DNA of 64,000 nt, taken from Maribacter halichondriae. GTDB lineage: Bacteria > Bacteroidota > Bacteroidia > Flavobacteriales > Flavobacteriaceae. Below the pieces are notes generated by a model that did not search any database, was not told where the DNA came from, and worked only from the letters and a program-made list of their open reading frames with translations. This document shows positions 46,647-55,339 of the stretch, in pieces. The translations under genes were made by a program, and so were the position numbers. The stretch's first letter is position 1, and each line of letters opens with the position of its first letter. Location: the NCBI RefSeq assembly GCF_027474825.1, contig NZ_CP107030.1, positions 1,171,001 through 1,235,000 of the forward strand, read 5' to 3'.

Positions 46647-47935
46647 TTAATTTATTTTTCGTTTTCTAAACCATTGATCGTTCAATGACATGCCAACATT
46701 GACTTTGAAGTAACTTTCTTCCAACAAATCGGCCGAAGTAGTACCTCTTCTGCCGAATTCGAACCCGAGGTTTAAATTGGAAAAACTTCTACTCAACGGT
46801 AACCCAAGACCAAAAGTTATGCCAAAGTTATTTATCTCTGTGTTGTTAACGATCATTCCCGTCTTGTCCAAACGAACGCCTGCCCTATAGGTGACCCTTT
46901 TTAAATAGCTCGTGAAGGATGTAGCTTCGGGTATAAAAAATCCTCCCAATGCCAAACTGCTGGCATCTTTGTATTCCAGGTTATCGACACCAAGAAAATC
47001 GTTAGAAAAGGAGCTTAATCCTTGAAAACTGTACTCCGCACCGACAAACCACTTGCGTTCCTCCCCATAGCCCAGCCCCAATGTAGTAGTGGTCGGTATC
47101 TTCAATTCGGTATTTCGCAAATCTTGGGCGGCAAGGTCTACATCGAGCACTTCAATATTTTGACCGTTGACCAACGAGAAAGAACCTACTTGTTGCGTGT
47201 TTTCGGACACTAGGTTCGCCTGTGTATTGATTCGTACCGAAGCCACAAGGTTGTACTTATCCTTAAAAGTAGGTGTATAGCTCAGGGCATAGTTAAAATC
47301 CAAACCATTAACACGGGAAGATCTATCATCTAACGTACCGAACTGTACACCTTCGACACTCTGTATCCTTCTATAATCAAATTTTCCAAAATTAAAATTA
47401 GCGGTCACCCCGATACTTACATCCTTAAAAATTTGGTATCCTGTAGACATATATACACGGTTCAGTCCGCCCTCACCGGTATATGAATTAGTAACCTCGG
47501 CGCCAGTGCTATTGGTATTCTCCGAAAATAAACTGTAGCCAACCGAAGAAAATGGCATAATTCCAAAACCGAGGCCCCATCCTTTGCGAAGCGTGAAGGC
47601 GAGTGCCAAATAGTCAAGGTTGGTGATTGAGGTATTCTGTTGCTCGGTAAAGCTTTTGAGCCGTATCATCTTATGTGACACACCAGCTGCATATGTAGTT
47701 ATCCCGAAATCTTCTCCCGCCTGCACGCCTAATTTACTGTACGCAGCAGGGTTTTTAAAATTAATGTGGATGCTATCCGCGAACATACCGATACCGCCCA
47801 TCATTTGATTTTCGACCGTGCCCAAATTACGCATATCGCCAATACCGAAATAAGAATAAGGAGAAATGGTACCGTCTTGTGCACATATGCCTAAAGTGAC
47901 GAAGCACAGTATAGCAAAACCAATTTTTTTACCAT
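46647..47935 (-). CDS. Outer-membrane beta-barrel protein, FadL/PorV-like (frameshift in the signal peptide)
   Basis: About 429 residues when joined. The start at 47935 lies directly after the coaX stop (TAGATG). It gives MVKKIGFAILCFVTLGICAQ and DGTISPYSYFGIGDMRNLGT once one base is added to the seven-T run 47924-47930; as written the frame meets a TAG. The body (MGGIGMFADSIHINFKNPAA; WGLGFGIMPFSSVGY; GLGYGEERKWFVGAEYSF; FGLGLPLSRSFSNLNLGFEF) is a 14-strand type barrel of the OMPP1/FadL/PorV superfamily without an assigned substrate. The signal peptide only exists after the repair, which supports the joining. Confidence 0.85.
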
Positions 47936-48664
47936 CTAGATTTTGTTGTATTCCAGCAAATAGTTTAGCCCCTCAAGGAGAAATTTGGAATTGGCAAAGA
48001 TGGTATTTTTTAATCGTTTAGACAAAAATTGGCTATCGCCACCTGTTAAAATAACTGTTAAATGTGCAAATCGGTTGCGATACTGGTCGATAACTCCGTC
48101 TATTTCGGCAGAAATACCGTTCAAAACGCCGCTATGTATACTACTTTCAGTAGAGTTGCCAATAAAGTCGAGGAGCTGTCCTGGACTTAAAAGTGGCAGT
48201 TTGGAGGTATGTTCGTGCAGGGCTTTATAACGCATCATCAAACCCGGGGATATCGCCCCGCCCAAATACTCACCATAATCGTTGACCATATCGTAAGTGA
48301 GGCACGTTCCGGCATCCAAAACCAATGTATTTCCGTTGGGGTTATGATAAAATGCGGCCGTGGCCAAGGCTATTCTATCGACCCCTAAAGTTTGAGGCGT
48401 GGCATACGAGTTTTTGAAAGGTGTTTTCGAGGCATGGCTCAATATGTGCACCTTGCAAAAAACGGAAAGTACGGCAATATCCTTCTCATCAACATGGCCC
48501 ACCGACGAGACAATGGCATACTTTATTTTGGGATACTTTTTGAACATATCCTTTATATGATCCACAAACTGTTGATTGTTAGCCGAGTCATCAAAAAGAA
48601 GGGTTCTCTTTTCGAAGATGGCAAACTTCACAAGGCTATTACCTGCATCTATAATTAGATTCAT
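47936..48664 (-). CDS. coaX: Type III pantothenate kinase
   Basis: 242 residues. ASKHA-fold motifs of CoaX: MNLIIDAGNSLVKFAIFE, TLGVDRIALATAAF, VLDAGTCLTYDMVND and GGAISPGLMMRYKALHEHT. It phosphorylates pantothenate in coenzyme A synthesis, without feedback by CoA. First gene of the minus-strand run coaX, barrel, TPR, lptC, small membrane protein, CBS protein, possibly ppiD. Confidence 0.94.
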   Translation of the reverse strand: MNLIIDAGNSLVKFAIFEKRTLLFDDSANNQQFVDHIKDMFKKYPKIKYAIVSSVGHVDEKDIAVLSVFCKVHILSHASKTPFKNSYATPQTLGVDRIALATAAFYHNPNGNTLVLDAGTCLTYDMVNDYGEYLGGAISPGLMMRYKALHEHTSKLPLLSPGQLLDFIGNSTESSIHSGVLNGISAEIDGVIDQYRNRFAHLTVILTGGDSQFLSKRLKNTIFANSKFLLEGLNYLLEYNKI

Positions 48665-48716
48665 TTTACAAAGATCAATAAATGGAAAAAAACAAAAGCC
48701 TTTTTTACCGATTTTG

Positions 48717-48747
48717 TTTGTTTATCCTAAATTTGAAATTATATTTG
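48717..48747 (+). promoter_or_regulatory. Canonical Bacteroidota promoter of tRNA-Phe
   Basis: TTTG at 48717-48720, exactly 19 bases, then TATATTTG at 48740-48747: a full match to the -33 TTTG / -7 TAnnTTTG consensus. Transcription should start near 48754, about 65 bases before the tRNA. Confidence 0.75.
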
Positions 48748-48819
48748 CACCCGCCTTCGGCAAAGCTTGCAGAGGATGCGAGCCACTTACTTGGGGCTAC
48801 AAAAAAATATTGAAAAATT

Positions 48820-48892
48820 GGTGCCTTAGCTCAGTTGGTAGAGCAATGGACTGAAAATCCATGTGTCCCTGGTTCGATTCCTGGAGGCACCA
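48820..48892 (+). tRNA. tRNA-Phe (anticodon GAA)
   Basis: 73 bases with acceptor stem GGTGCCT/AGGCACC, D-loop AGTTGGTA, anticodon stem ATGGA/TCCAT with loop CTGAAAA (anticodon GAA), and T-arm CCTGG-TTCGATT-CCTGG. The 3' CCA is not encoded (A then CAGA). Promoter upstream and terminator downstream make it a single-tRNA transcript. Confidence 0.97.
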
Positions 48893-48896
48893 CAGA

Positions 48897-48920
48897 AACC
48901 CCGCAAATGCGGGGTTTTTT
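48897..48920 (+). terminator. Rho-independent terminator of tRNA-Phe
   Basis: CCCCGC (48899-48904) / GCGGGG (48909-48914), 4-base loop, six T after it. Confidence 0.92.
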
Positions 48921-48931
48921 GTTTAGATTTA

Positions 48932-49150
48932 CGTTTGCATTACCTATACATCCAGCATAGTAAGACCATCGACAAATATTGTATTGGAGAAACCCCAAAA
49001 CTCTAAAATCGTCTTGAACAGCCCAATGCTCATTATTTCAAGAAGAGCTTTACCAAAGTCGCCGGAGATTGGCAAACGGTGCTTTCCAAAACATGCGAAT
49101 CGATGGAAGGTGCGAAATTCTTGGAAAGGTTCATTCAAGTAAAGATGGAT
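48932..49150 (+). pseudogene. Decayed GIY-YIG nuclease gene
   Basis: One frame reads HYLYIQHSKTIDKYCIGETP then KL-stop, and goes on in the same frame with NRLEQPNAHYFKKSFTKVAG, DWQTVLSKTCESMEGAKFLE and RFIQVKM. This is the GIY-YIG endonuclease superfamily domain: the GIY strand (YLYI), the YIG (YCIG), the Arg (NRL) and the Glu helix (FLERFI). There is no start codon, an in-frame TAA stands where CAA (Gln) would fit, and the usual catalytic-region His of LEQHN is Pro. Similarity ends after FIQVKM. These are base substitutions, unlike the homopolymer length changes elsewhere, so this is a true pseudogene. It lies directly after the tRNA-Phe terminator. Confidence 0.65.
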
Positions 49151-49151
49151 C

Positions 49152-49316
49152 ATGTGGGATTTGGCAATAATCGAAGCCCTTATACACCCAGAATTGGCGG
49201 AAAAAAGTACTTTTATGACACCGAAAGAAAACGAACAACGACCCATACGTATATATACGAGCTTATCCGCTGAAGAAATGGTTTCTGACTTTTGGCAAAT
49301 TATTTTAAAAGAGTAG
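49152..49316 (+). CDS. Short ORF or gene remnant before the phosphotransferase
   Basis: 54 residues, MWDLAIIEALIHPELAEKST then FMTPKENEQRPIRIYTSLSA and a helix EEMVSDFWQIILKE. It overlaps the tail of the GIY-YIG remnant in another frame and stops 7 bases before the next gene. The composition is protein-like (well-formed helix, clean stop), but no family is recognised and it could be the C-terminal end of a lost gene. Confidence 0.35.
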   Translation: MWDLAIIEALIHPELAEKSTFMTPKENEQRPIRIYTSLSAEEMVSDFWQIILKE

Positions 49317-49323
49317 CCTGAAG

Positions 49324-50298
49324 ATGAAACACATAGACCTCGATATTCCAATTTCTGAATTGCAAGAATATATGCATCAAAACGATTGGTTGTTATCAAA
49401 AAATGAAGAAATACTAGGCATAGAAAAACCAGGGGAGGGCAATATGAACGTGGTACTGCGGGCAATAACGAACCAGCGTTCGCTTATTTTGAAACAGTCT
49501 CGCCCTTTTGTTCAGAAATATCAACAGATTAAGGCCCCTTTAGATCGAATAGCGGTGGAACATGAGTTCTATGAGGCCATTCAAAATAGTGCCCTGAGTG
49601 CACATATTCCCAAAATATTGGGATACGATATGGAAGACCATCTACTACTCCTTGAAGATTTGGGAAATTGTGAGGACATGACCAGTCTCTACCAGAAGCG
49701 AACCATCGATAAAAAGGAACTGCAAAAGTTGATATTTATTCTTGGGTTGATACATCGAACAAAAGTTCCGCAAGATTTTCCCGATAATATTGAAATGCGA
49801 AAACTTAACCATCAACACATTTTTGTACTTCCCTTCATGGAGGATAATGGTTTTTCTTTGGATGAAATTCAACCCGGTCTACAAGAACTGTCCCTTTCCT
49901 ATAAAAAGGATAACGCTTTGAAAAAAATCGTTAAAAAAATAGGTGACCGTTATCTTTCGAAAGGTACTACCCTTCTGCACGGAGATTATTACCCCGGCAG
50001 TTGGATGACCGAAACCAATAATCTATATGTCATCGACCCAGAGTTCGGTTTTGTCGGATTCGCTGAATTTGATCTCGGTGTTATGGTGGCGCACCTCATC
50101 ATGGCTTCAGGCAAGAAAAAGTATTTGAAACGCATCTTGGCGCAATACAATGGAGAGGTCGATGAAAAATTGGTTGCTCAAATCGCTGGCATAGAAATCA
50201 TTAGGCGCCTAATAGGTTTGGCACAATTGCCAATGGAACGTACCATCAAAGAAAGAAAATCGCTTTTGAAAAAGGCTTATAAAATGATTATGGCATGA
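49324..50298 (+). CDS. Phosphotransferase of the APH/methylthioribose-kinase type
   Basis: 324 residues, protein-kinase-like fold. N-lobe with NMNVVLRAITNQRSLILKQS (ATP-site Lys), catalytic loop LLHGDYYPGSWM and metal-binding YVIDPEFGFVGFAEFDLG. The order HGD-xxx-GSWM and the DPEFxF variant of DFG match S-methyl-5-thioribose kinase better than aminoglycoside kinases. The substrate is therefore probably a small sugar such as a pentose derivative; not proved. It overlaps the ADP-ribosylglycohydrolase gene by 4 bases (ATGA), so the two products probably act in one route. Confidence 0.8.
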   Translation: MKHIDLDIPISELQEYMHQNDWLLSKNEEILGIEKPGEGNMNVVLRAITNQRSLILKQSRPFVQKYQQIKAPLDRIAVEHEFYEAIQNSALSAHIPKILGYDMEDHLLLLEDLGNCEDMTSLYQKRTIDKKELQKLIFILGLIHRTKVPQDFPDNIEMRKLNHQHIFVLPFMEDNGFSLDEIQPGLQELSLSYKKDNALKKIVKKIGDRYLSKGTTLLHGDYYPGSWMTETNNLYVIDPEFGFVGFAEFDLGVMVAHLIMASGKKKYLKRILAQYNGEVDEKLVAQIAGIEIIRRLIGLAQLPMERTIKERKSLLKKAYKMIMA

Positions 50299-51590
50299 CT
50301 AAAAGATTGATTTTATTTGGCCTTCTTTCCTTTCTCTCGGTTCTGGCGTGCAAAAAATCGAAATCCGACGTTACGATTCCCTCACCCATAAAAACCGCCT
50401 TTGTTTCAGACACACTTCAATTGAGCAAAGAAGCATACTACGACAAAGTTCTCGGTGCCTTGGTAGGTTCGGCCATCGGCGATGCGATGGGTGCCTCTAC
50501 CGAAATGTGGCACAGAAAAGATATTCAATTGAAATACGGATACATTACAGGTCTTACCCCGGCCGTACGCGAACAGTCCCCAGAAGGTACCTGGGCACAC
50601 AATCTTTTGGCAGGGGCCACTACCGATGATACCCGTTGGAAGTACCTCATGGTAAAATACTTCAATCAATCCGAAGAAAAGAGGAGTCCTGAAAATTTTG
50701 CGGACTTCATCGTCGGCTATTATGAATCGGTAGCCAAGACTTTGGGAGATAAGGATATTTTGATCGACACCGATGCCGTCGACGATAAAATCGAAAAACT
50801 CGATTGGATCAAAGAATGGGCGCGGGTCGCCATGGCCTATAAAAAAGGAACGTCTGAATACCAATCCGCACAAAACCGTTTTTATGGTGGCGAAATGTCT
50901 TGTGCCGGTCAATTGTACACGCCCATGTTCGGTTTGGTTGCCGAGACTCCTGAAAATGCCTACAACACCGCCTACGAACATGCCATTTTTGATTTGGGAT
51001 ATGCAAAGGATATCTCGGCCCTCGTTGCCGCTATGACCCACATGGCCTTGCGAACCCAGAATATGGATTCGATTTTGAACACAGCTACATTTATCGACCC
51101 ACAAGGCTATCAAAATAGTCGTTTGGTAGGGCGTATTGCCTATTCGGTAGCGGATGCTTCTATTAAAAATACACTCTCCGTTGAACAATTGGTTTTAAAG
51201 GATACATTGACCCGACAAGATTCGATACTTTTTAGGATACCCAATGGATATCCCGGAAATCAAAAAGATTGGATGCGGCAGGAAATGGTCAACCAATTTC
51301 TGGAAAAAGACAAGAAGGCCATCGCCTTTCATTCTGGGGAAATATGGCAGATTTTGGTCACGGCGCTTCAATTCGGCAAAGGCGATTTTGAAAAGACACT
51401 ACAATTTATCGTGAACTACGGCAGGGACAATGACACAGTGGCCGCGGTAGCTGGAATGATTTTGGGAGCGAAAGATGGGTTTTCTAAGCTGCCCGTTGGT
51501 TTACGCACCGAAGTGCTGCGGGTCAACAAAGAAGTCATTGGCATTGATTTAGAGGTTTTGGCGCGAGAAATGTCGGAGAACACCTATTGA
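50295..51590 (+). CDS. ADP-ribosylglycohydrolase-family lipoprotein
   Basis: 431 residues. Lipoprotein signal FLSVLACKKSKS, then an all-helical ADP-ribosylglycohydrolase (DraG/ARH) domain: GALVGSAIGDAMGASTEMWH, the Mg-binding GATTDDTRWKYL and the late GRDNDTVAAVAGMILGAKD. The metal-binding Asp pairs are present, so activity is likely. Family members split ADP-ribose from proteins, O-acetyl-ADP-ribose or other N-/O-ribosides. The unusual point is export: a lipoprotein DraG acts in the periplasm or on the surface, where substrates might be nucleosides or ribosides rather than ADP-ribosyl proteins. It is translationally coupled to the MtnK-like kinase. Confidence 0.88.
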   Translation: MTKRLILFGLLSFLSVLACKKSKSDVTIPSPIKTAFVSDTLQLSKEAYYDKVLGALVGSAIGDAMGASTEMWHRKDIQLKYGYITGLTPAVREQSPEGTWAHNLLAGATTDDTRWKYLMVKYFNQSEEKRSPENFADFIVGYYESVAKTLGDKDILIDTDAVDDKIEKLDWIKEWARVAMAYKKGTSEYQSAQNRFYGGEMSCAGQLYTPMFGLVAETPENAYNTAYEHAIFDLGYAKDISALVAAMTHMALRTQNMDSILNTATFIDPQGYQNSRLVGRIAYSVADASIKNTLSVEQLVLKDTLTRQDSILFRIPNGYPGNQKDWMRQEMVNQFLEKDKKAIAFHSGEIWQILVTALQFGKGDFEKTLQFIVNYGRDNDTVAAVAGMILGAKDGFSKLPVGLRTEVLRVNKEVIGIDLEVLAREMSENTY

Positions 51591-51615
51591 AGTGATTTAA
51601 AATCACCCATAATCT

Positions 51616-53181
51616 CTACCATATGCGCTTGACAAGATTGATTCCGAAATCTTTTAATTCGAAAGACTTTTGAGAGGTATTCTTTATTTCCATCGTGTTA
51701 TACTGTTCATTAGGAAATATCTGTGCCGTCATCACGTACTGCCCCTTATTGACAAAAACTTCGATGGATGATCGATCTATTAGAATACGAACTTCATATT
51801 CCCCATTCGGTAGATTGGTTACGGGCATCTGCATTGTAGTGCCAAAGTCCTCTTGAAAATCGGTCTTGCCCGATCGACTTCGATCCAGCCTCAATAGTTG
51901 TTTTTCACCATTCGAAGTCAATATCAATTGCTCGTCGTTTTTATTTTTAAAGGTGATTTGAAAGTCTTTCGAGCTAGTTAAGAACTTTGTTTCAGATTGG
52001 TTGAAATTTTCGAAGGTCTTTTCCACATTGGCTCCACCCTCGATGGTTACAGTCTCTTTCGACCCTGCTGTAATAATCTTATCCAGATTGGACAAAGGAT
52101 AGTTGATAAGTTCATACCTACCGTTTATCTTCTGCAAAGCTAATTTTCTGGGCAAGGTCGTTGCGCTTCGCCATTTTTCGGTAGGTGTATCCCGGGCATA
52201 GGTCCAATTGCTCATCCATCCTATAAAAATTCGGTCTCCGCCGGGAACATTATTATAGGTTACCCCGGCATAATTATCGGTACCCCAATCGATCCAGCGA
52301 TTATCCTTCTGGTCGGAAGTAAATGTCGTTCCATCAAAGTCTCCGATAAAATATTGCGTGCCGCTACCTCCATTTGGTGCTCCAGGATTGATGCTGATCA
52401 AAAGCACCCATTTCTCCTCCTCGGAACCCTCAACCTTTAATTTGAATAAATCGGGACATTCCCAAACCCCACCATGCGCTCCTTGATCTTTTCCGAATTC
52501 GCTCACCTTTTCCCATTCTTTCAAATCAGGGGAATTCCAGATTTGAAGATGGTCACCCGCTACCAAGAGCATCGTCCATACGTTTTCTTTATCGTTCCAA
52601 AAAACCTTGGGGTCTCTAAAATCTTTTATACCATCATTTCCGATTACGGGGTTACCTTCATATTTCGTCCATGTATCCCCATTGTCCAGACTGTAGGCAA
52701 TGCCTTGGGTCTGAAAATCGGTACGCCCCGCTTTTTCGCCTTCCATAAGATGATAGGTGAAAATGGCCACCAAAGGTGAATTACCCTCTTTTCCGAACCC
52801 TGAAGTATTTGCTTCGTCAAGAACTGCACTTCCCGAAAAAATCAAACCGTGCTCATCTGGGAAAAGTGCGATGGGTTTATGCGCCCAATGAATCATATCG
52901 GAGCTTATTGCATGCCCCCAATGCATGGGCCCCCAAACAATATCTTCAGGATAGTACTGGAAAAACAGATGATACACCCCATCATTATACACTAATCCAT
53001 TCGGATCGTTCATCCAATTTTCTTCGGGAGAAAAATGAAATTGTGGACGGTAGGGTTCGGTATAGTATTCCGTTCTAACTTCTTCCGCTACATCTTCAAT
53101 TTTTTCAGGTTGTTTTTCTTTGCAGGCCATAGAAGCGAATAGTATACAGACAATTGGCATTAAGGTTTTCTTTAATTTCAT
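51616..53181 (-). CDS. Glycoside hydrolase family 32 fructanase/invertase, lipoprotein
   Basis: 521 residues. Lipoprotein signal LFASMACKEKQ, a five-bladed GH32 propeller with nucleophile Asp in ENWMNDPNGLVYND, FRDPKVFWND and the acid/base Glu in GVWECPDLFKL, then the C-terminal beta-sandwich (about 380-521, RILIDRSSIEVFVNKGQYVM). It splits beta-fructosides such as sucrose, inulin or levan; the exo-type levanase/inulinase group is closest by the motif set. It is alone, not next to a SusCD pair, and faces the ADP-ribosylglycohydrolase gene convergently with 25 bases between the stops. Confidence 0.93.
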   Translation of the reverse strand: MKLKKTLMPIVCILFASMACKEKQPEKIEDVAEEVRTEYYTEPYRPQFHFSPEENWMNDPNGLVYNDGVYHLFFQYYPEDIVWGPMHWGHAISSDMIHWAHKPIALFPDEHGLIFSGSAVLDEANTSGFGKEGNSPLVAIFTYHLMEGEKAGRTDFQTQGIAYSLDNGDTWTKYEGNPVIGNDGIKDFRDPKVFWNDKENVWTMLLVAGDHLQIWNSPDLKEWEKVSEFGKDQGAHGGVWECPDLFKLKVEGSEEEKWVLLISINPGAPNGGSGTQYFIGDFDGTTFTSDQKDNRWIDWGTDNYAGVTYNNVPGGDRIFIGWMSNWTYARDTPTEKWRSATTLPRKLALQKINGRYELINYPLSNLDKIITAGSKETVTIEGGANVEKTFENFNQSETKFLTSSKDFQITFKNKNDEQLILTSNGEKQLLRLDRSRSGKTDFQEDFGTTMQMPVTNLPNGEYEVRILIDRSSIEVFVNKGQYVMTAQIFPNEQYNTMEIKNTSQKSFELKDFGINLVKRIW

Positions 53182-53231
53182 TTTTTACGCTAAACGTTGT
53201 ACATAGGTAATTTCAAGTACCCCTAAAATAG

Positions 53232-53239
53232 TATCTTTG
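53232..53239 (+). promoter_or_regulatory. Putative -7 box of the arsenosugar-type operon
   Basis: TATCTTTG (perfect TAnnTTTG) ends 21 bases before the rhodanese ATG at 53261. A TTTC at 53211-53214 is 17 bases upstream and is the best -33 candidate. Confidence 0.5.
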
Positions 53240-53260
53240 TGACATAATTGAACCGTCATT

Positions 53261-53772
53261 ATGCGATTTCTTTTAACACTTGCGCTAATCTTTGTTTTTT
53301 CACCATCGGTCGATGCCCAAAAAAAGCTGGACAAGACCTTAAAAAATTCAATAAAGAAAGTGTTCCCTATATTCAGGTCGAAGAGCTTTCGGGCAATGAT
53401 ATAGTTCTTTTACTTGATGCCCGGGAAAAAGAAGAATTCGAGGTCAGCCATCTTGAAGATGCCCTCTGGGTCGGGCATAAAACTTTTGAAATCGATACCC
53501 TTCTAAAAAAAGTTCCCAAAAAAAATAAACAGATTGTAGTGTATTGTTCCATCGGGGTTCGCTCTGAAAATATTGGCGAGAAACTCCAAAAAGCAGGCTA
53601 TACCAACGTGAAAAATCTCTATGGAGGTATATTCGAATGGAAAAATCGGGGCTACCCGGTATATAACGCTGACGGAATAGAAACTGAAAATGTGCATGCC
53701 TTTAGTAAGCATTGGGGGAAATTATTGACCATAGGCCAGAAAGTCTACGGGCCGGCCGAAATGGTAGAATAA
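53261..53772 (+). CDS. Secreted rhodanese-like protein (frameshifted)
   Basis: About 171 residues when joined. The start MRFLLTLALIFVFSPSVDAQ is a signal peptide in a frame that ends early. Adding one A to the six-A run 53341-53346 gives QKKLDKTLKKFNKESVPYIQ and continues in the rhodanese domain: LLLDAREKEEFEVSHLEDAL, active-site loop VVYCSIGVRSENIGEKL and NLYGGIFEWKNRGYPVYN. The catalytic Cys is present (YCSIGVRS). Rhodaneses carry sulfane sulfur; here it precedes the arsenosugar-type genes, and rhodanese-like proteins are regular members of such clusters. Thiol chemistry on arsenic is a plausible role, not shown. Confidence 0.88.
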
Positions 53773-53799
53773 TAGATTGCTAGCTTCAAAAATTTCCTA

Positions 53800-54471
53800 A
53801 TGGGCATCATACTTCCTCACAAAACCAATAAAAACCGTAAAACCGTTCATTACGGTCTGGTAGACTCCAAAAACCTACTCCTAATCTTTACACGCAACCC
53901 TGAATTGGGTAAATGCAAGACCCGATTGGCAGCTACCGTTGGCGACGAAACCGCCCTTAAAATCTATAAATTTCTATTGGCCCATACGGTCAAGATAACC
54001 TCAAATTTAACTGTCGCGAAACAAGTGCATTACTCAGAGCGTGTTCGAGAGAATGATATTTGGGACAATGTCATATACGATAAAAGACAACAGGTCGGAA
54101 ACGATTTGGGCGAACGCATGGCAAATGCCTTTCAGGAAGGATTTGCTTCCGGATTTGAAAAAATCTGTATTATTGGAAGTGATATGTTCGATTTGGACCA
54201 AACGAATCTTGAGCAGGCATTTTTGGCACTTGATTCATCTGATTTTGTAATCGGACCGGCCATCGACGGGGGGTACTATCTTTTAGGAATGAAGGTCTTT
54301 GAACCAAGAATCTTCAAAAACAAAGATTGGGGCACTGATTCCGTTTTCCAAGATACGCTGACCGATTTAAAAGATTATAATCTTCACTTGCTCGACAAAA
54401 GAAACGATGTCGATGTATATGAGGATATTAAGGATATTCCGGCATTCAAACCTTTTCTAAAGAACATATGA
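53800..54471 (+). CDS. TIGR04282-family transferase of arsenosugar clusters (transferase 1, rSAM-associated)
   Basis: 223 residues. DUF2064/GT-A-like nucleotidyl- or glycosyltransferase: LLLIFTRNPELGKCKTRLA, GNDLGERMANAFQEGFASGF, CIIGSDMFDLD and the substrate loop GPAIDGGYYLLGMK. Members are found next to the radical-SAM protein ArsS and are thought to transfer a sugar or other group onto the dimethylarsinoyl-ribose. The first 22 residues (MGIILPHKTNKNRKTVHYGL) are not typical, so the true start may be a later GTG near 53860. It overlaps the nucleoside phosphorylase gene by 4 bases. Confidence 0.85.
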   Translation: MGIILPHKTNKNRKTVHYGLVDSKNLLLIFTRNPELGKCKTRLAATVGDETALKIYKFLLAHTVKITSNLTVAKQVHYSERVRENDIWDNVIYDKRQQVGNDLGERMANAFQEGFASGFEKICIIGSDMFDLDQTNLEQAFLALDSSDFVIGPAIDGGYYLLGMKVFEPRIFKNKDWGTDSVFQDTLTDLKDYNLHLLDKRNDVDVYEDIKDIPAFKPFLKNI

Positions 54472-55289
54472 GAATTACCAAAAAACAGCTTGAAGAATCA
54501 GTTGCCTATCTACAGAACAAGGGTTTCGACCAACCCGAAATCGGAATTGTCTTGGGTACGGGACTAGGCAAATTGGTACATGAAATCGAGAATCCGATCG
54601 AGGCGCATTACAACCATATTCCTTTCTTTCCGTTGGCCACGGTCGAATTCCATACCGGAAAGTTGATCTATGGCACTATTGCTGGTAAAAAGGTCGTGGT
54701 TATGGAAGGTCGTTTTCATTTGTACGAGGGATATGATTTTTTGGATATCACCTACTCCATACGCGTCATGCATCTCTTGGGAATTCAACGTCTTTTCATT
54801 TCGAATGCGGCCGGAGCCATAAATCTTGATTACCAAAAAGGCGATATGATGTTGATTGAAGATCATATCAATTTACAAGGTGGATCACCATTGGCATTTG
54901 GAAATGTGGCTGAATTCGGAGATCGATTTGTAGATATGCTTGAACCCTACGACACTAAAATGTGTAAACAATTGAAAAGTATTGCAGAACGTGAAGGTAT
55001 CACATTAAGAAGTGGAGTTTATGCCTCTGTCGTTGGCCCGCAATTAGAGACCAAGGCCGAATATCGTATGTTAAAGATACTCGGTGCCGATGCGGTCGGA
55101 ATGAGTACCGTACCCGAAGTAATTGTTGCCAATCATTTACGACTACCCATCGTAGCTGTTTCGGTCTTGACCGACGAATGCGACCCTGATAATCTCCAAC
55201 CTGTTAATATTCAGGAGATTATCGAAATTGCTGGCAAAACGGAACCTAAGATGATAAAACTTTTTACGGAGTTGATAAAAGAGATTTAG
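54468..55289 (+). CDS. punA: Purine-nucleoside phosphorylase (trimeric class)
   Basis: 273 residues, the usual length. Phosphate loop IGIVLGTGLGKLV, MEGRFHLYEGYD, ISNAAGAINLDY, the purine-site VVGPQLETKAEYRMLKILGA and VGMSTVPEVIVANH. It splits purine nucleosides with phosphate to base and ribose-1-phosphate. In an arsenosugar cluster it could remove adenine from 5'-deoxy-5'-dimethylarsinoyladenosine to give the activated arsinoyl-ribose for the glycosyltransferases; this matches the neighbours but is inference. It could equally be the housekeeping enzyme. Coupled to the gene before it by ATGA. Confidence 0.93.
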   Translation: MRITKKQLEESVAYLQNKGFDQPEIGIVLGTGLGKLVHEIENPIEAHYNHIPFFPLATVEFHTGKLIYGTIAGKKVVVMEGRFHLYEGYDFLDITYSIRVMHLLGIQRLFISNAAGAINLDYQKGDMMLIEDHINLQGGSPLAFGNVAEFGDRFVDMLEPYDTKMCKQLKSIAEREGITLRSGVYASVVGPQLETKAEYRMLKILGADAVGMSTVPEVIVANHLRLPIVAVSVLTDECDPDNLQPVNIQEIIEIAGKTEPKMIKLFTELIKEI

Positions 55290-55339
55290 GCTGGATGCTA
55301 AAAAGCAAAACACCGTGCTTCGCGCGCCGAGCACCCAGC
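55290..55339 (+). other. Large imperfect hairpin between the phosphorylase and arsM genes
   Basis: GCTGGATGCT (55290-55299) pairs with AGCACCCAGC (55330-55339) except one position. An alternative inner stem GTGCT/AGCAC is possible. It starts directly after the stop codon; the following bases (GATTTTAG) are weakly T-rich. It may be an attenuator, since arsM has a further 65-base leader, or a repeat-derived element. Confidence 0.5.

Noticed and set aside
48944..49465. Minus-strand ORF of 173 codons over the GIY-YIG remnant
   Set aside because: It overlaps the start of the phosphotransferase and has no recognisable fold; the plus-strand remnant explains the region better.
49324..50298. Aminoglycoside-resistance kinase
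   Set aside because: The catalytic loop and DPEF motif match methylthioribose-kinase-like enzymes, and the gene is coupled to a glycohydrolase, not to resistance genes.
50406..51188. Long minus-strand ORF (260 codons) inside the ADP-ribosylglycohydrolase gene
   Set aside because: The plus strand has a clear family with motifs; the opposite frame gives no domain, start context or signal and is a shadow.
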